In this document: positions 1-6,130 of the stretch, piece after piece | How positions within the stretch are numbered: the stretch's first letter is position 1 | How the letters are laid out: each line of letters starts with the position of its first letter | Source of the DNA: Candidatus Latescibacterota bacterium | GTDB taxonomy: Bacteria; Latescibacterota; UBA2968; UBA8231 | DNA: 6,130 nucleotides | Direction of reading: 5' to 3' | Assembly (NCBI GenBank): GCA_003529325.1 | Contig: DPVW01000435.1 | Span: 1-6,130, forward strand | Notes under the pieces: model-generated | Databases searched by the model: none | The model's input: only the letters and a program-made list of their open reading frames with translations | What the model was told of the DNA's origin: nothing | Made by a program: the position numbers and the translations under genes

Positions 1-215
1 AGAGCATTCCATAGGCTCCCGTCAAACCGATCGTATGCCACACGATAGCCGTTGGCCGTTCACAGAACCGTCATCTACAGCGCCTCGAGGTCGCGCACAC
101 TGACGACGCATCGTAACTATTGCGCCGGTCTCGCATAGACGATGGGTGGCTGCGACGGCGACACAAGTTATGTTTCTTGCTCGAACTGCCCCCGACTACC
201 CCAGGATAGCCACTC
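1..215. other. 5' leader upstream of purM, no supported gene
   Basis: I see no complete gene, tRNA or strong sigma-70 promoter here. The plus frames carry stops at about 46-48, 110-112 and 117-119, with no start and Shine-Dalgarno pair. Small sequence features are a 5-bp inverted repeat (ATCGT at 30-34, ACGAT at 42-46) and a direct repeat of GCCGTT (48-53 and 55-60). A TATGTT hexamer at 169-174 could serve as a -10 element for purM, but no good -35 lies 16-18 bp upstream, so I do not call a promoter. A minus-strand frame is open from about 59 to the left edge and could be the start of a divergent gene, but it is too short to support. Confidence 0.4.
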
Positions 216-1253
216 ATGAGCGAAAAACTCACATACGCAGCGACGGGCATCGACATCGACGCCACGGATGCCGTTAAACGCCGTATGGCTGACAGCATCG
301 ACAGCGGCGACCCGCGCGTCCTCAACAAACTGGGTGCATTCGCACCCCTTGTTCAAGGCACTTTCCCAGGGCTGGCAGAGCCACTGCTGGTAATCAAGAC
401 CGATGAACCTGGATCGAAGCAGAAACTGGCGATCGAGCTCGACCGCCTCGAAGACCTGAGTCGCGATCTCGTCAACCACACCGTCAACGATGTGATCGTC
501 ATGGGGGCGCAGCCCATGTATGTCACAGATTGCATCGTCTGCGGCAGCCTTGACCAGGAGATTGTCGGTCGGCTGGTCCAGGGCATGGCAACGGCCTGCC
601 AGGAACAGGCGTGTGTCCTGATCGGCGGTGAGACCTCCGTGCAGCCCGGGGTCGTCGTCGACGGACTCTTCGTCCTCTCCGCAACCGTGATCGGCGTCGT
701 CGATCGCGACGCGGCCATCGATGGCAGTGCGATCAGACCTGGCGACGTGTTATTGGGCCTGGCCTCCAACGGGCTTCATACCAATGGCTACACACTCGCC
801 CGTACGCTGATGGAGCGTGACGCCGAATTGCACGCGAAAGACATTGACGGGGAGACCTTTCTGGATGTCATCATGCGCCCGCATACAGGATACTACCCCG
901 TACTCAAGGATCACTTCGGCGAATCGGGGTTGCATGGCATGGCCCACATCACCGGTGGCGGCCTCGTCGACAATCTGAAGCGGATCATGCCACCTGACAC
1001 CGATGCGGTCATCGACCTCACGCAGCTGTCGATCCCAACCGTCTTCGCCGCCATCAGAGAGGCGGGTTCGATCGATGACGACGAGATGCTGCGAACCTTC
1101 AATCTCGGCATCGGCCTCGTCTGCGTCTGCTCCCCCGACTACGCCTCCGTGATGTCTAGTCGACTTTCCGAAGCAGGAGTACGGACCCGTTTTATCGGCG
1201 AGATTCAGTCTGGTTCCGGCATGGCTCGAACGATTGACGCGCTGACCTGGTAG
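216..1253 (+). CDS. purM: Phosphoribosylformylglycinamidine cyclo-ligase (AIR synthetase), divergent PurM
   Basis: This 345-aa protein matches the usual PurM length and order. PurM is a cytosolic enzyme that uses ATP to close formylglycinamidine ribonucleotide into aminoimidazole ribonucleotide in de novo purine synthesis. Visible landmarks are the N-terminal Y-A-A-T-G-I-D-I-D (7-15), the VND...GAQP strand-loop (90-100), GGET (137-140), the SNGLHTNGY signature (184-192), ITGGG (245-249) and the FNLGIG loop (295-300). Two normally strict motifs differ. The DGVGTK loop of typical PurM reads DEPGSK here (63-68), and GGETAEMPG reads GGETSVQPG (137-145). This suggests a divergent but intact subfamily, and a related AIR-synthase-fold enzyme is the alternative. 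The start is supported by AGGA at 203-206, 9 nt before the ATG. No purN or other pur gene is adjacent. A glycosyltransferase follows 54 bp downstream on the same strand. Confidence 0.9.
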   Translation: MSEKLTYAATGIDIDATDAVKRRMADSIDSGDPRVLNKLGAFAPLVQGTFPGLAEPLLVIKTDEPGSKQKLAIELDRLEDLSRDLVNHTVNDVIVMGAQPMYVTDCIVCGSLDQEIVGRLVQGMATACQEQACVLIGGETSVQPGVVVDGLFVLSATVIGVVDRDAAIDGSAIRPGDVLLGLASNGLHTNGYTLARTLMERDAELHAKDIDGETFLDVIMRPHTGYYPVLKDHFGESGLHGMAHITGGGLVDNLKRIMPPDTDAVIDLTQLSIPTVFAAIREAGSIDDDEMLRTFNLGIGLVCVCSPDYASVMSSRLSEAGVRTRFIGEIQSGSGMARTIDALTW

Positions 1254-1261
1254 CTGTCTCA

Positions 1262-1287
1262 ACTGCGGCGAAGCAATTTGCCACAGT
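1262..1287 (+). other. Imperfect hairpin between purM and the glycosyltransferase
   Basis: ACTG (1262-1265) pairs with CAGT (1284-1287) and GGC (1267-1269) with GCC (1280-1282). A C/A mismatch separates the two stems, and the loop is 10 nt. No T-run follows, so it is unlikely to be an intrinsic terminator, and the two genes are probably cotranscribed. It could be chance. Confidence 0.25.
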
Positions 1288-1307
1288 GCGTTCCATCGCC
1301 GTGAATA

Positions 1308-2417
1308 ATGTCTGTGAAGATCCTTCATACCACATACGATGACCCATGGAATCCCTGGTTGGCCGGAGGCGGCGCCCTGCGCACCCACCAGATCAGCAGG
1401 CGCCTCGCCGAGCGCCATGAGATCACCATACTTACCGGCCGTTATCCGGGGGCACCCGAGATCGAGGAGCGTGACGGCATGCGTTTCGTCCGTGTCGGTT
1501 CGCCCCAATCGTACGCTGTAAGCCGACTGACCTTTGGTATCGCCGCCTCGACGTACTTGATGCGCGCCGAATACGACCTCTGGGTCTACGGATTCTCCGC
1601 CTTCGCTCCCATCTATGCCACCAGTGCACGACGTCGGGGTTCGCTGCTGGAGTGTTTCCACATCATGGGGGGCCACGCCGTCGAGAAACATCCCCTTGTC
1701 GGCCGGGCGACCCCCTATATCGAATCCACCACCTTGAGGGCGTACCCCAACGTGCTGTCCATCTCCCCCAGCGTTCGCGACACCATCGCTGACATCCGCG
1801 GCACACAGGGTCTGCACGTGGTCTTCACCGGCGTCGACGATTCCTGTTTCGTCTCACCGCCGGAAGAGCAGGATTACATCCTCTACTTCGGCCGCCACGA
1901 CATCTACACCAAAGGCATCGATCTGCTATTTCAGGCCTTTTCCCGACTCGACGACAAAGATGTGCGACTGAAGCTGGCGGGACGCGGTTCGGCGGCTGCT
2001 CAAGATCAACTGGCACGCCTGGCCGACGACTTGGGAATCGCTTCCCGCATCGAACTCATCGGCGCCGTCAGCGAGGAGGAGCGCCACGAGCTGTACCGGT
2101 GCTCGCTGTTCGTCTGCACACCCTCACGATACGAAGGCTGGTGTATCGCCGCCGTCGAAGCTGCCGCCGCCTGCAAGGCCGTCATCGGCACCAGGATCCC
2201 CGGACTCGTCGATGCCGTCCGTGACGGTGAAACCGGACACCTCGTGCCAACCGAGGACGTTGGCGCTCTAACTGAGGCCATCCGCCAACTGCTCGGCGAT
2301 CCCGACGAACGGACCCGCCTGGGCACTGCCGGCCGCGCCTGGTCCGAGCGTTTCACCTGGGATCAGATCACGCGTGATCAAGAGCAGGTCTACGAGGCCG
2401 TCGTCAACGCCAGGTAG
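1308..2417 (+). CDS. GT-B fold glycosyltransferase, family 4 type
   Basis: This 369-aa protein has the usual length and two-Rossmann layout of retaining family 4 glycosyltransferases, which move a sugar from a nucleotide-sugar donor to a lipid, glycan or small acceptor at the cytoplasmic face. The N-terminal acceptor half opens with a beta strand (KILHTTY, 4-10) and a glycine-rich loop, WLAGGGALRTHQI (17-29). The donor half starts near 190 with YFGRHDIYTKGIDLL (193-207), followed by LAGRG (223-227) and IGAVSEEE (251-258). The diagnostic E-x7-E motif is E276 to E284 in EGWCIAAVE, followed by GTRIPGLVDAVRDGETG (294-310). There is no signal peptide or transmembrane segment. The start is ATG 1308, with no clear Shine-Dalgarno sequence before it. 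An in-frame GTG at 1314 is the alternative. Donor and acceptor cannot be deduced, and no polysaccharide cluster surrounds it. Confidence 0.9.
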   Translation: MSVKILHTTYDDPWNPWLAGGGALRTHQISRRLAERHEITILTGRYPGAPEIEERDGMRFVRVGSPQSYAVSRLTFGIAASTYLMRAEYDLWVYGFSAFAPIYATSARRRGSLLECFHIMGGHAVEKHPLVGRATPYIESTTLRAYPNVLSISPSVRDTIADIRGTQGLHVVFTGVDDSCFVSPPEEQDYILYFGRHDIYTKGIDLLFQAFSRLDDKDVRLKLAGRGSAAAQDQLARLADDLGIASRIELIGAVSEEERHELYRCSLFVCTPSRYEGWCIAAVEAAAACKAVIGTRIPGLVDAVRDGETGHLVPTEDVGALTEAIRQLLGDPDERTRLGTAGRAWSERFTWDQITRDQEQVYEAVVNAR

Positions 2418-2481
2418 TTATTTGGAGAATTTGCCACTCGCGATCTGCGCCTGCGTCGCCTCGAAGAGGTGCCGATCTCCT
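2418..2481. other. Convergent intergenic gap without a clear terminator
   Basis: This 64-bp stretch separates the stop of the plus-strand glycosyltransferase from the stop of the minus-strand metallophosphoesterase. The best hairpin is CCTC-GAA-GAGG at 2459-2469, extendable by a G/T and a C/G pair to 2457-2471. Neither side has a T-run, so a bidirectional intrinsic terminator is not evident. A minus-strand frame is open from a TGA at 2496-2498 to a TAA at 2418-2420 and looks protein-like (see findings). It has no usable start codon, so I do not call a gene. Confidence 0.5.
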
Positions 2482-3372
2482 TCAGTCCAGGCCCGTCAAT
2501 TCGATCCAACGATAGCCGCCCTCGAATCCCGGAGCCGTCACGTATTGCTGGCACCCGGGACGCACTACGTCGGAATGCGCAAAGTGCACGTGGCCGCAGA
2601 AGATGCCTGCAAGGCAGGAGGCCGCCTCTGAAGTGAGCAGGTCGTGGCAAGCTATTGTGCTCGGCGTGGCTTCCACGACCCGCCACTTCTCCCGAGTCTC
2701 ATCTGTCCAGTCCGATGGTGATGCCATCATGATCGGCGCCTGCCACTTTTCCAGCACCGCCGACGCCAGCGTCTTGACCCAGATCGGGATGTGGATGAAC
2801 AGCAGACAGGGCTGCCCGCTGTCCAGCTCTGCACGCAGAAACTCGACCTGCTCGGCGCTGACCTGATAGGTCGAGTTGTCCACGGTGATCAGGCGCACTC
2901 CCCCGACCTCCCTGGACCCGAAGGATGGATTGCCATCGGTCAGCCCGTGGAATCGCGGGTAGTGTTCTGCCCGCGTTGCCTGGCTCCACTCCAGGTGGGG
3001 GAAGTGCCAGTCATGGTTGCCACAGGTGTAGACCGTGGGTATATCCAACTCATCGATACCGGCTTGCACGATGTCGAGTGCGGCGTACGACGGAAAGTGG
3101 ATGATATCGCCCGTCAAGGCCGCAGCATCCACACCCCGCGCAGCCGCCATGGCCAGTGCCCGCCGGAACAGATCCCACGCCGGCACCCCACCGGGGGTCC
3201 GTTCCTGGAAGACCTTCTGCATGCGCCCTACCGCCTCGGACGCCTCTGGGTCGCGTTCGTCCCCTTCGGCCATGTGGCTGTCCGTCAGGTGCAGGATAGT
3301 CAGATCCTGCTGCAAACCCTCGATGCGGATGGTGGCGACATCGTCGTCGGCAGGCTCGTGCTCGAAATTCAT
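2482..3372 (-). CDS. Calcineurin-like metallophosphoesterase
   Basis: This 296-aa protein carries the full set of metal-binding blocks of the calcineurin-like phosphoesterase superfamily: D31-S-H33, G88-D89, GNHD (118-121), H194 in LFIHIP, and GHVH (260-263). The family hydrolyses phosphomonoesters or phosphodiesters with a dinuclear metal centre, and the substrate here is unknown. No signal peptide is seen, so it is probably cytosolic. The frame stays open a further 70 codons upstream, but that part lies inside the preceding gene. ATG 3372 is chosen because GAGG (3382-3385) sits 9 nt upstream and the preceding gene's TGA ends 1 nt before it. It is the last gene of the minus-strand operon, and its product probably acts on a phosphorylated pathway intermediate, which is inferred only from context. 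Confidence 0.9.
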   Translation of the reverse strand: MNFEHEPADDDVATIRIEGLQQDLTILHLTDSHMAEGDERDPEASEAVGRMQKVFQERTPGGVPAWDLFRRALAMAAARGVDAAALTGDIIHFPSYAALDIVQAGIDELDIPTVYTCGNHDWHFPHLEWSQATRAEHYPRFHGLTDGNPSFGSREVGGVRLITVDNSTYQVSAEQVEFLRAELDSGQPCLLFIHIPIWVKTLASAVLEKWQAPIMMASPSDWTDETREKWRVVEATPSTIACHDLLTSEAASCLAGIFCGHVHFAHSDVVRPGCQQYVTAPGFEGGYRWIELTGLD

Positions 3373-3373
3373 A

Positions 3374-4225
3374 TCAAACGACCTCAGACATGACTTTCGT
3401 GATGACGTCAATCGCCTGCTTGACGTCACCCATACGATCATCCCCGGCTTCGCGTTCGATGTGCATGTCCCCGGTGTAATCACCGTTGACGAGTACTTCG
3501 ATAAAGGCATGCCAGTCCACCTGGCCCTCGCCAACGGGAACATCTGCGCCCCATTCGCCCGGGACCGTCGTGCGCACGGCATCCTTGATGTGGATCGACT
3601 TCACCCGGGGCAGCAACTTGCGCAAGGCGGCGATGGGGTCTCCCATGTCGTAGAGGATCATATTCGCCGGGTCGAAATTAACGCCCAGATTGGTAACACC
3701 TAGCCCCTCCATGTGGTCGAAAAATGTCCCCAGGTCATCGGCGGCTTCCTGACCCGTTTCGAACATCATGTCGAGACCCTGATCGGCGCAAATGCCGGCA
3801 ACGACTTCGATGCGACCCGCCAGCTTTTTGAATTCCGCACTCGACCTGTCGTGTGGCAGGAAGCCGGCGTGAAACATGACCGCCGACAGGCCGAAGCGTC
3901 TGGCTCGTGCGGCGGCGCCGCGGGCGACTTCCTGGTTGGCCTCCCAATGCTCGTCGGGTACAATTCCGCCGGTGACCTTGATCGTTTCCATCGTCGTGTA
4001 ATCTTCGCCGATCGTGCCGAACATGCCGGACACGACGCGGGCGCCGACCTTCGCCAGCGCCTCAGGCACGCCGTCGACGATGCCGGCGTCATCCCGATGC
4101 GGCACCAGTCCCAGCTGCAATTTCTTGAGTCCCAGTTCGGCCATGATTCGCGCCATATCTTCGGCACTCTGTGGCAACATGGACCAACTACAAACGCCCA
4201 ACTGCTCTGGGGTCTGCTTTGTCAT
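3374..4225 (-). CDS. Sugar phosphate isomerase/epimerase-like TIM-barrel protein
   Basis: This 283-aa protein has the pattern of the xylose isomerase-like/AP endonuclease 2 TIM-barrel superfamily, which includes cytosolic sugar, ketose and inosose isomerases, epimerases and dehydratases. Likely metal ligands lie at the ends of barrel strands: E156 in MMFETGQE, D185 in NFDPANM, H212 in SIHIKDA, and E257 in MHIERE. H119 in VMFHAGF is another conserved active-site position. The N terminus GVCSWSM (10-16) is a typical first strand. These motifs favour an active metal enzyme, but the substrate cannot be assigned. AAGGAG at 4234-4239 lies 8 nt before ATG 4225. A GTG directly before it (4228) would add one residue and is also acceptable at 5 nt spacing. 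The preceding PHP gene stops 3 nt upstream, and the metallophosphoesterase begins 1 nt after this stop. Confidence 0.88.
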   Translation of the reverse strand: MTKQTPEQLGVCSWSMLPQSAEDMARIMAELGLKKLQLGLVPHRDDAGIVDGVPEALAKVGARVVSGMFGTIGEDYTTMETIKVTGGIVPDEHWEANQEVARGAAARARRFGLSAVMFHAGFLPHDRSSAEFKKLAGRIEVVAGICADQGLDMMFETGQEAADDLGTFFDHMEGLGVTNLGVNFDPANMILYDMGDPIAALRKLLPRVKSIHIKDAVRTTVPGEWGADVPVGEGQVDWHAFIEVLVNGDYTGDMHIEREAGDDRMGDVKQAIDVITKVMSEVV

Positions 4226-4228
4226 CAC

Positions 4229-5065
4229 TTACTCTCCTTCGTTTTGCCCAACGCACAGCGAAGCGCGCGCCACGTCGAGCGGAATATCACGCCGTTGCCG
4301 GCCGAGAAAATAGCTTGTATGGGTATACCCCGCTGCGCTGAGCGCATCCAGGGCGAGTTCGAAGTCCGCCGCCACGCGCCGCGGATCGTGGGCGTCGGCG
4401 CCGATGACTACGGGGATGCCACGCAACTGCATCTGCTGCAGGATCTGTGGTCCCGGATTCATCTCCGGAACCAGCTTCTGCCGCCCCGATGTGTTGAGTT
4501 CCATCGCCGTTTCCGTTGCCGCGATGCGGTCCAGGCTGGCGCAGATCACGTCGAGGATCTGCTCCACATCCCACTGGGCGGGAAAGGAATTCTTCACCAG
4601 GTCCGGATGAGAGAGCGTGTCGAACAGTCCCGTCTCCGCCGCCAGTGCTAGATGCTCGAAGTAGGTGCGTTGAAAGGCGAGAGCGTCGCCGTGGAAGAAA
4701 CGCTCCTGATACTGTGGCAACTGCGGGTGCACGGAGCCCAGGACATGGTGCAGTTCTGCCATACCGTGCAACTGTTCCAGCCAGGCCTCCTGGCCGGGCA
4801 CATAGTCGCTCTCCATGCCTAGTCGTACGTCGACACGCCCCGCCCACTCCTGTCGGGCCTCGTCGACGATGGTCACGTAGTCGTCGAATTCGTCCACCGA
4901 CATGCGCACATTTGGTGACCAGCCGTCATTCGTTGGATTGTGGCAGGTGACGACGATCCCCGCCAGATTACGCACCGCCGCAACGGCGGCATACGCCTGC
5001 GGCTCGCCACGGGCATGATTGCAGAGGGGGGTGTGCATATGCATTTCATAGAGCACGCCTCCCAT
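4229..5065 (-). CDS. PHP-domain phosphoesterase, histidinol-phosphatase (HisJ) type
   Basis: This 278-aa protein has the polymerase-and-histidinol-phosphatase TIM-like fold with what look like all nine metal ligands: H9-M-H11, H17, H42 (TCHNP), E85 (GMESDY), H113 (GSVH), H153 (LSHPDL) and D224-A-H226. This argues for an active trinuclear-metal phosphoesterase. Length and motifs resemble HisJ, which releases phosphate from histidinol phosphate. No histidine genes are nearby, though, and the catabolic-looking neighbours make another phosphoester substrate equally likely, so I give no symbol. The frame is open 65 codons further upstream, inside the lactonase gene. ATG 5065 is preferred because it overlaps the lactonase stop by one base (TGATG). 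No Shine-Dalgarno precedes it. GTG 5056 (giving VLYEMHMHTPLC, where relatives often begin) is the main alternative. Confidence 0.87.
   Translation of the reverse strand: MGGVLYEMHMHTPLCNHARGEPQAYAAVAAVRNLAGIVVTCHNPTNDGWSPNVRMSVDEFDDYVTIVDEARQEWAGRVDVRLGMESDYVPGQEAWLEQLHGMAELHHVLGSVHPQLPQYQERFFHGDALAFQRTYFEHLALAAETGLFDTLSHPDLVKNSFPAQWDVEQILDVICASLDRIAATETAMELNTSGRQKLVPEMNPGPQILQQMQLRGIPVVIGADAHDPRRVAADFELALDALSAAGYTHTSYFLGRQRRDIPLDVARASLCVGQNEGE
4234..4239 (-). promoter_or_regulatory. Shine-Dalgarno AAGGAG for the isomerase-like gene
   Basis: A strong AAGGAG lies inside the last codons of the PHP gene. It serves a GTG-ATG double start, 5 nt from GTG 4228 and 8 nt from ATG 4225. This links translation of the two genes. 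Confidence 0.75.
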
Positions 5066-6072
5066 CAAGTCATCGCCGCGCCCACGGCATTCACATAGAT
5101 CGCATAGATCGACGTGCTTCCCGCCATGAACAACCGGTTTTTCTTTGTGCCACCGAAACAGAGATTGCCGATGACCTCGGGAGTGTGCAGCACTGCCAGC
5201 AAGGTGCCATCGGGGGCGTGTACGCGCACACCATTGGTATCCACACCGCCCCAACCCCAACTACACCAGAGATTGCCATCGGTGTCACAGCGGATGCCGT
5301 CGGTGAATCCAGGGGCAAAGTCGGCAAAGATGCGCGGGTTCTGTGCCGCCGTACCATCTGAGGTGACGTCGAACTCGATGATATTGGCGGCATACTCCGG
5401 GCCATCCGTTGCCCCGGAATCAACGACGTAGACCTTGCTGTTGTCGGGGGAAAAACAGATGCCATTCGGACGGTGCATGGGCCCTTCGGCAATGGCGCTG
5501 ATCTGCCCCGACACATCGACGCGGTAGACACGCGTGGGATGTTCCAGTGTCGCCACGTGTCCCTCATATGGCCAGAGGATGCCGTATCCGGGATCGGTAA
5601 ACCACACGGAGCCGTCTGCATGCACGGCGACGTCATTGGGCGCATTCAACGGCTTGCCCTGGTAGGTATCTGCCACCACCGTCCACGTACCATCGTATTC
5701 GCGGCGCGTGACGCGACGGGTGTCGTGCTCACAGGCGAGCAGCCGTCCCTGCCTGTCGCGAGTATGGCCATTGGCATAGTCGGACTCGGTCTGAAAAATG
5801 CTGACGTGGCCATCCTCCTCGCACCAGCGCAAGGTACGATGATTTGGAATGTCACTCCAGATCAGGCAGCCCCAATCCCCCATCCACACCGGCCCCTCCG
5901 CCCACAACGCTGCATCGTGCCCGACGCCATGCCAGAGTCGTTGCAGTGTCGCATTGCCCTGCTGGCCGGTGAAACGGGAGTCCAGGACCTCCCATGCCGG
6001 ATCCGGATAGGTGATGGTTACATTCCCCGTCCAATCCCGATCCCTGCCGAAGGGATCACCCGCTCCATTCAT
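5065..6072 (-). CDS. SMP-30/gluconolactonase/LRE-like beta-propeller protein
   Basis: This 335-aa protein resembles the six-bladed beta-propeller SMP-30/gluconolactonase family, calcium- or zinc-dependent hydrolases of sugar lactones. Likely metal ligands are E59 (AEGPVW), N146 (NAPNDVAV) and D258 (FTDGIR), with N101 (ANGHTRD) and N203 (RPNGICFSPD) also at conserved positions. Repeated DG-x-V/L-W strands such as DGSVWFTDPGYG (153-164) and DGNLWCSWGWGG (265-276) are typical propeller blades. No signal peptide is visible, so it is probably cytosolic, opening a lactone formed by an upstream sugar dehydrogenase (inferred). GGAG at 6081-6084 is 8 nt before ATG 6072, and the upstream gene overlaps it by 4 nt (ATGA). 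The PHP gene begins on its stop codon. Whether the substrate is gluconolactone cannot be told. Confidence 0.9.
   Translation of the reverse strand: MNGAGDPFGRDRDWTGNVTITYPDPAWEVLDSRFTGQQGNATLQRLWHGVGHDAALWAEGPVWMGDWGCLIWSDIPNHRTLRWCEEDGHVSIFQTESDYANGHTRDRQGRLLACEHDTRRVTRREYDGTWTVVADTYQGKPLNAPNDVAVHADGSVWFTDPGYGILWPYEGHVATLEHPTRVYRVDVSGQISAIAEGPMHRPNGICFSPDNSKVYVVDSGATDGPEYAANIIEFDVTSDGTAAQNPRIFADFAPGFTDGIRCDTDGNLWCSWGWGGVDTNGVRVHAPDGTLLAVLHTPEVIGNLCFGGTKKNRLFMAGSTSIYAIYVNAVGAAMT
5094..5111. repeat. Perfect 9-bp tandem duplication in the lactonase 3' end
   Basis: CATAGATCG occurs twice in a row (5094-5102 and 5103-5111). On the minus strand it encodes the SIYAIY part near the lactonase C terminus. 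The period is a multiple of three, so the frame is kept. It fits the alternating hydrophobic pattern of the final propeller strand and is probably incidental. Confidence 0.6.
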
Positions 6073-6130
6073 AATTTATGCTCCGTGATGGTTGCTTCAG
6101 TGTCCACGATCTCGGTACCATAACAGAAGG
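6069..6130 (-). CDS. C-terminal end of an unidentified upstream operon gene (partial)
   Basis: One minus-strand frame is open from the right edge for 19 codons and ends with TGA at 6069-6071, giving a tail that reads FCYGTEIVDTEATITEHKL. Its stop overlaps the lactonase ATG in an ATGA arrangement with a 4-nt overlap, the standard signature of coupled genes and the main reason for calling it. The other open alternative, frame two, stops earlier, with a less protein-like arginine-rich end. Family and function cannot be recognised from so few residues. A dehydrogenase making the lactone would fit the context, but that is only a guess. Confidence 0.55.
   Translation of the reverse strand, partial: FCYGTEIVDTEATITEHKL

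Noticed and set aside
1..59. A possible start of a divergent minus-strand gene (GTG at 39-41, reading AYDRFDGSLWNA toward the left edge).
   Set aside because: Only about 14 codons are visible and no Shine-Dalgarno sequence precedes the GTG. Sequence left of the window would decide it.
750..1817. A 355-codon minus-strand open frame spanning most of purM, the intergenic gap and the start of the glycosyltransferase.
   Set aside because: It lies antisense to two genes with clear family motifs and shows no recognisable domain. Long antisense open frames are common opposite GC-rich coding sequence.
2457..2471. A hairpin as a bidirectional terminator for the convergent genes.
   Set aside because: The stem is only 4 strong base pairs plus a G/T and a C/G pair, and no T-run follows on either strand.
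3373..3582. A 70-residue N-terminal extension of the metallophosphoesterase.
   Set aside because: It lies wholly within the isomerase gene in another frame and is serine- and arginine-rich. The ATG at 3372 has a ribosome site and a normal family start.
3713..4651. A 312-codon plus-strand open frame opposite the isomerase and PHP genes.
   Set aside because: It has no family motif and its composition is histidine- and arginine-rich. Both minus-strand genes there have complete metal-binding motifs.
5066..5260. A 65-residue N-terminal extension of the PHP protein.
   Set aside because: It overlaps the lactonase C-terminal blades in another frame and contains no PHP sequence. The HxH motif begins normally near ATG 5065.
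5473..6123. A 216-codon plus-strand open frame opposite the lactonase.
   Set aside because: It is antisense to conserved propeller repeats and has no recognisable domain or good ribosome site.

Overview
The window reads as GC-rich bacterial chromosome with densely packed genes and no mobile-element, phage, CRISPR or RNA-gene signature. Codon third positions are mostly G or C. No gene here fixes the lineage. The style (divergent PurM, SMP-30 lactonase, xylose-isomerase-like TIM barrel, PHP protein) suits an uncultured environmental heterotroph, but that is a guess.

Layout: a leader of about 215 bp (1-215) with no supported gene precedes a plus-strand pair. These are a PurM-type phosphoribosylformylglycinamidine cyclo-ligase (216-1253) and a GT-B family 4 glycosyltransferase (1308-2417), separated by 54 bp. 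They meet a minus-strand operon head-on across a 64-bp convergent gap (2418-2481) with no clear terminator. Transcribed from right to left, the operon holds the last codons of an unidentified gene entering from the right edge (6069-6130), an SMP-30/gluconolactonase-like protein (5065-6072), a PHP-domain phosphoesterase of the HisJ type (4229-5065), a sugar phosphate isomerase/epimerase-like TIM barrel (3374-4225) and a calcineurin-like metallophosphoesterase (2482-3372). Every junction is an overlap or a gap of 1-3 nt (ATGA, TGATG, TAA-GTG-ATG, TGA-T-ATG), so the genes are almost certainly one transcript with coupled translation. The operon promoter lies outside the window.

How the genes may work together: the minus-strand set looks like part of a carbohydrate or polyol catabolic pathway. 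It offers a lactone hydrolase, an isomerase/epimerase and two unrelated metal-dependent phosphoesterases, all with intact metal ligands and no obvious secretion signal. The substrate cannot be read from sequence. The plus-strand pair combines purine biosynthesis with a glycosyltransferase, and no functional link between them is evident.

I found no convincing undescribed defence, mobile or regulatory system. The points most worth a second look are the altered nucleotide-loop motif of PurM, the pairing of two phosphoesterases in the operon, and a protein-like stop-bounded stretch filling the convergent gap.
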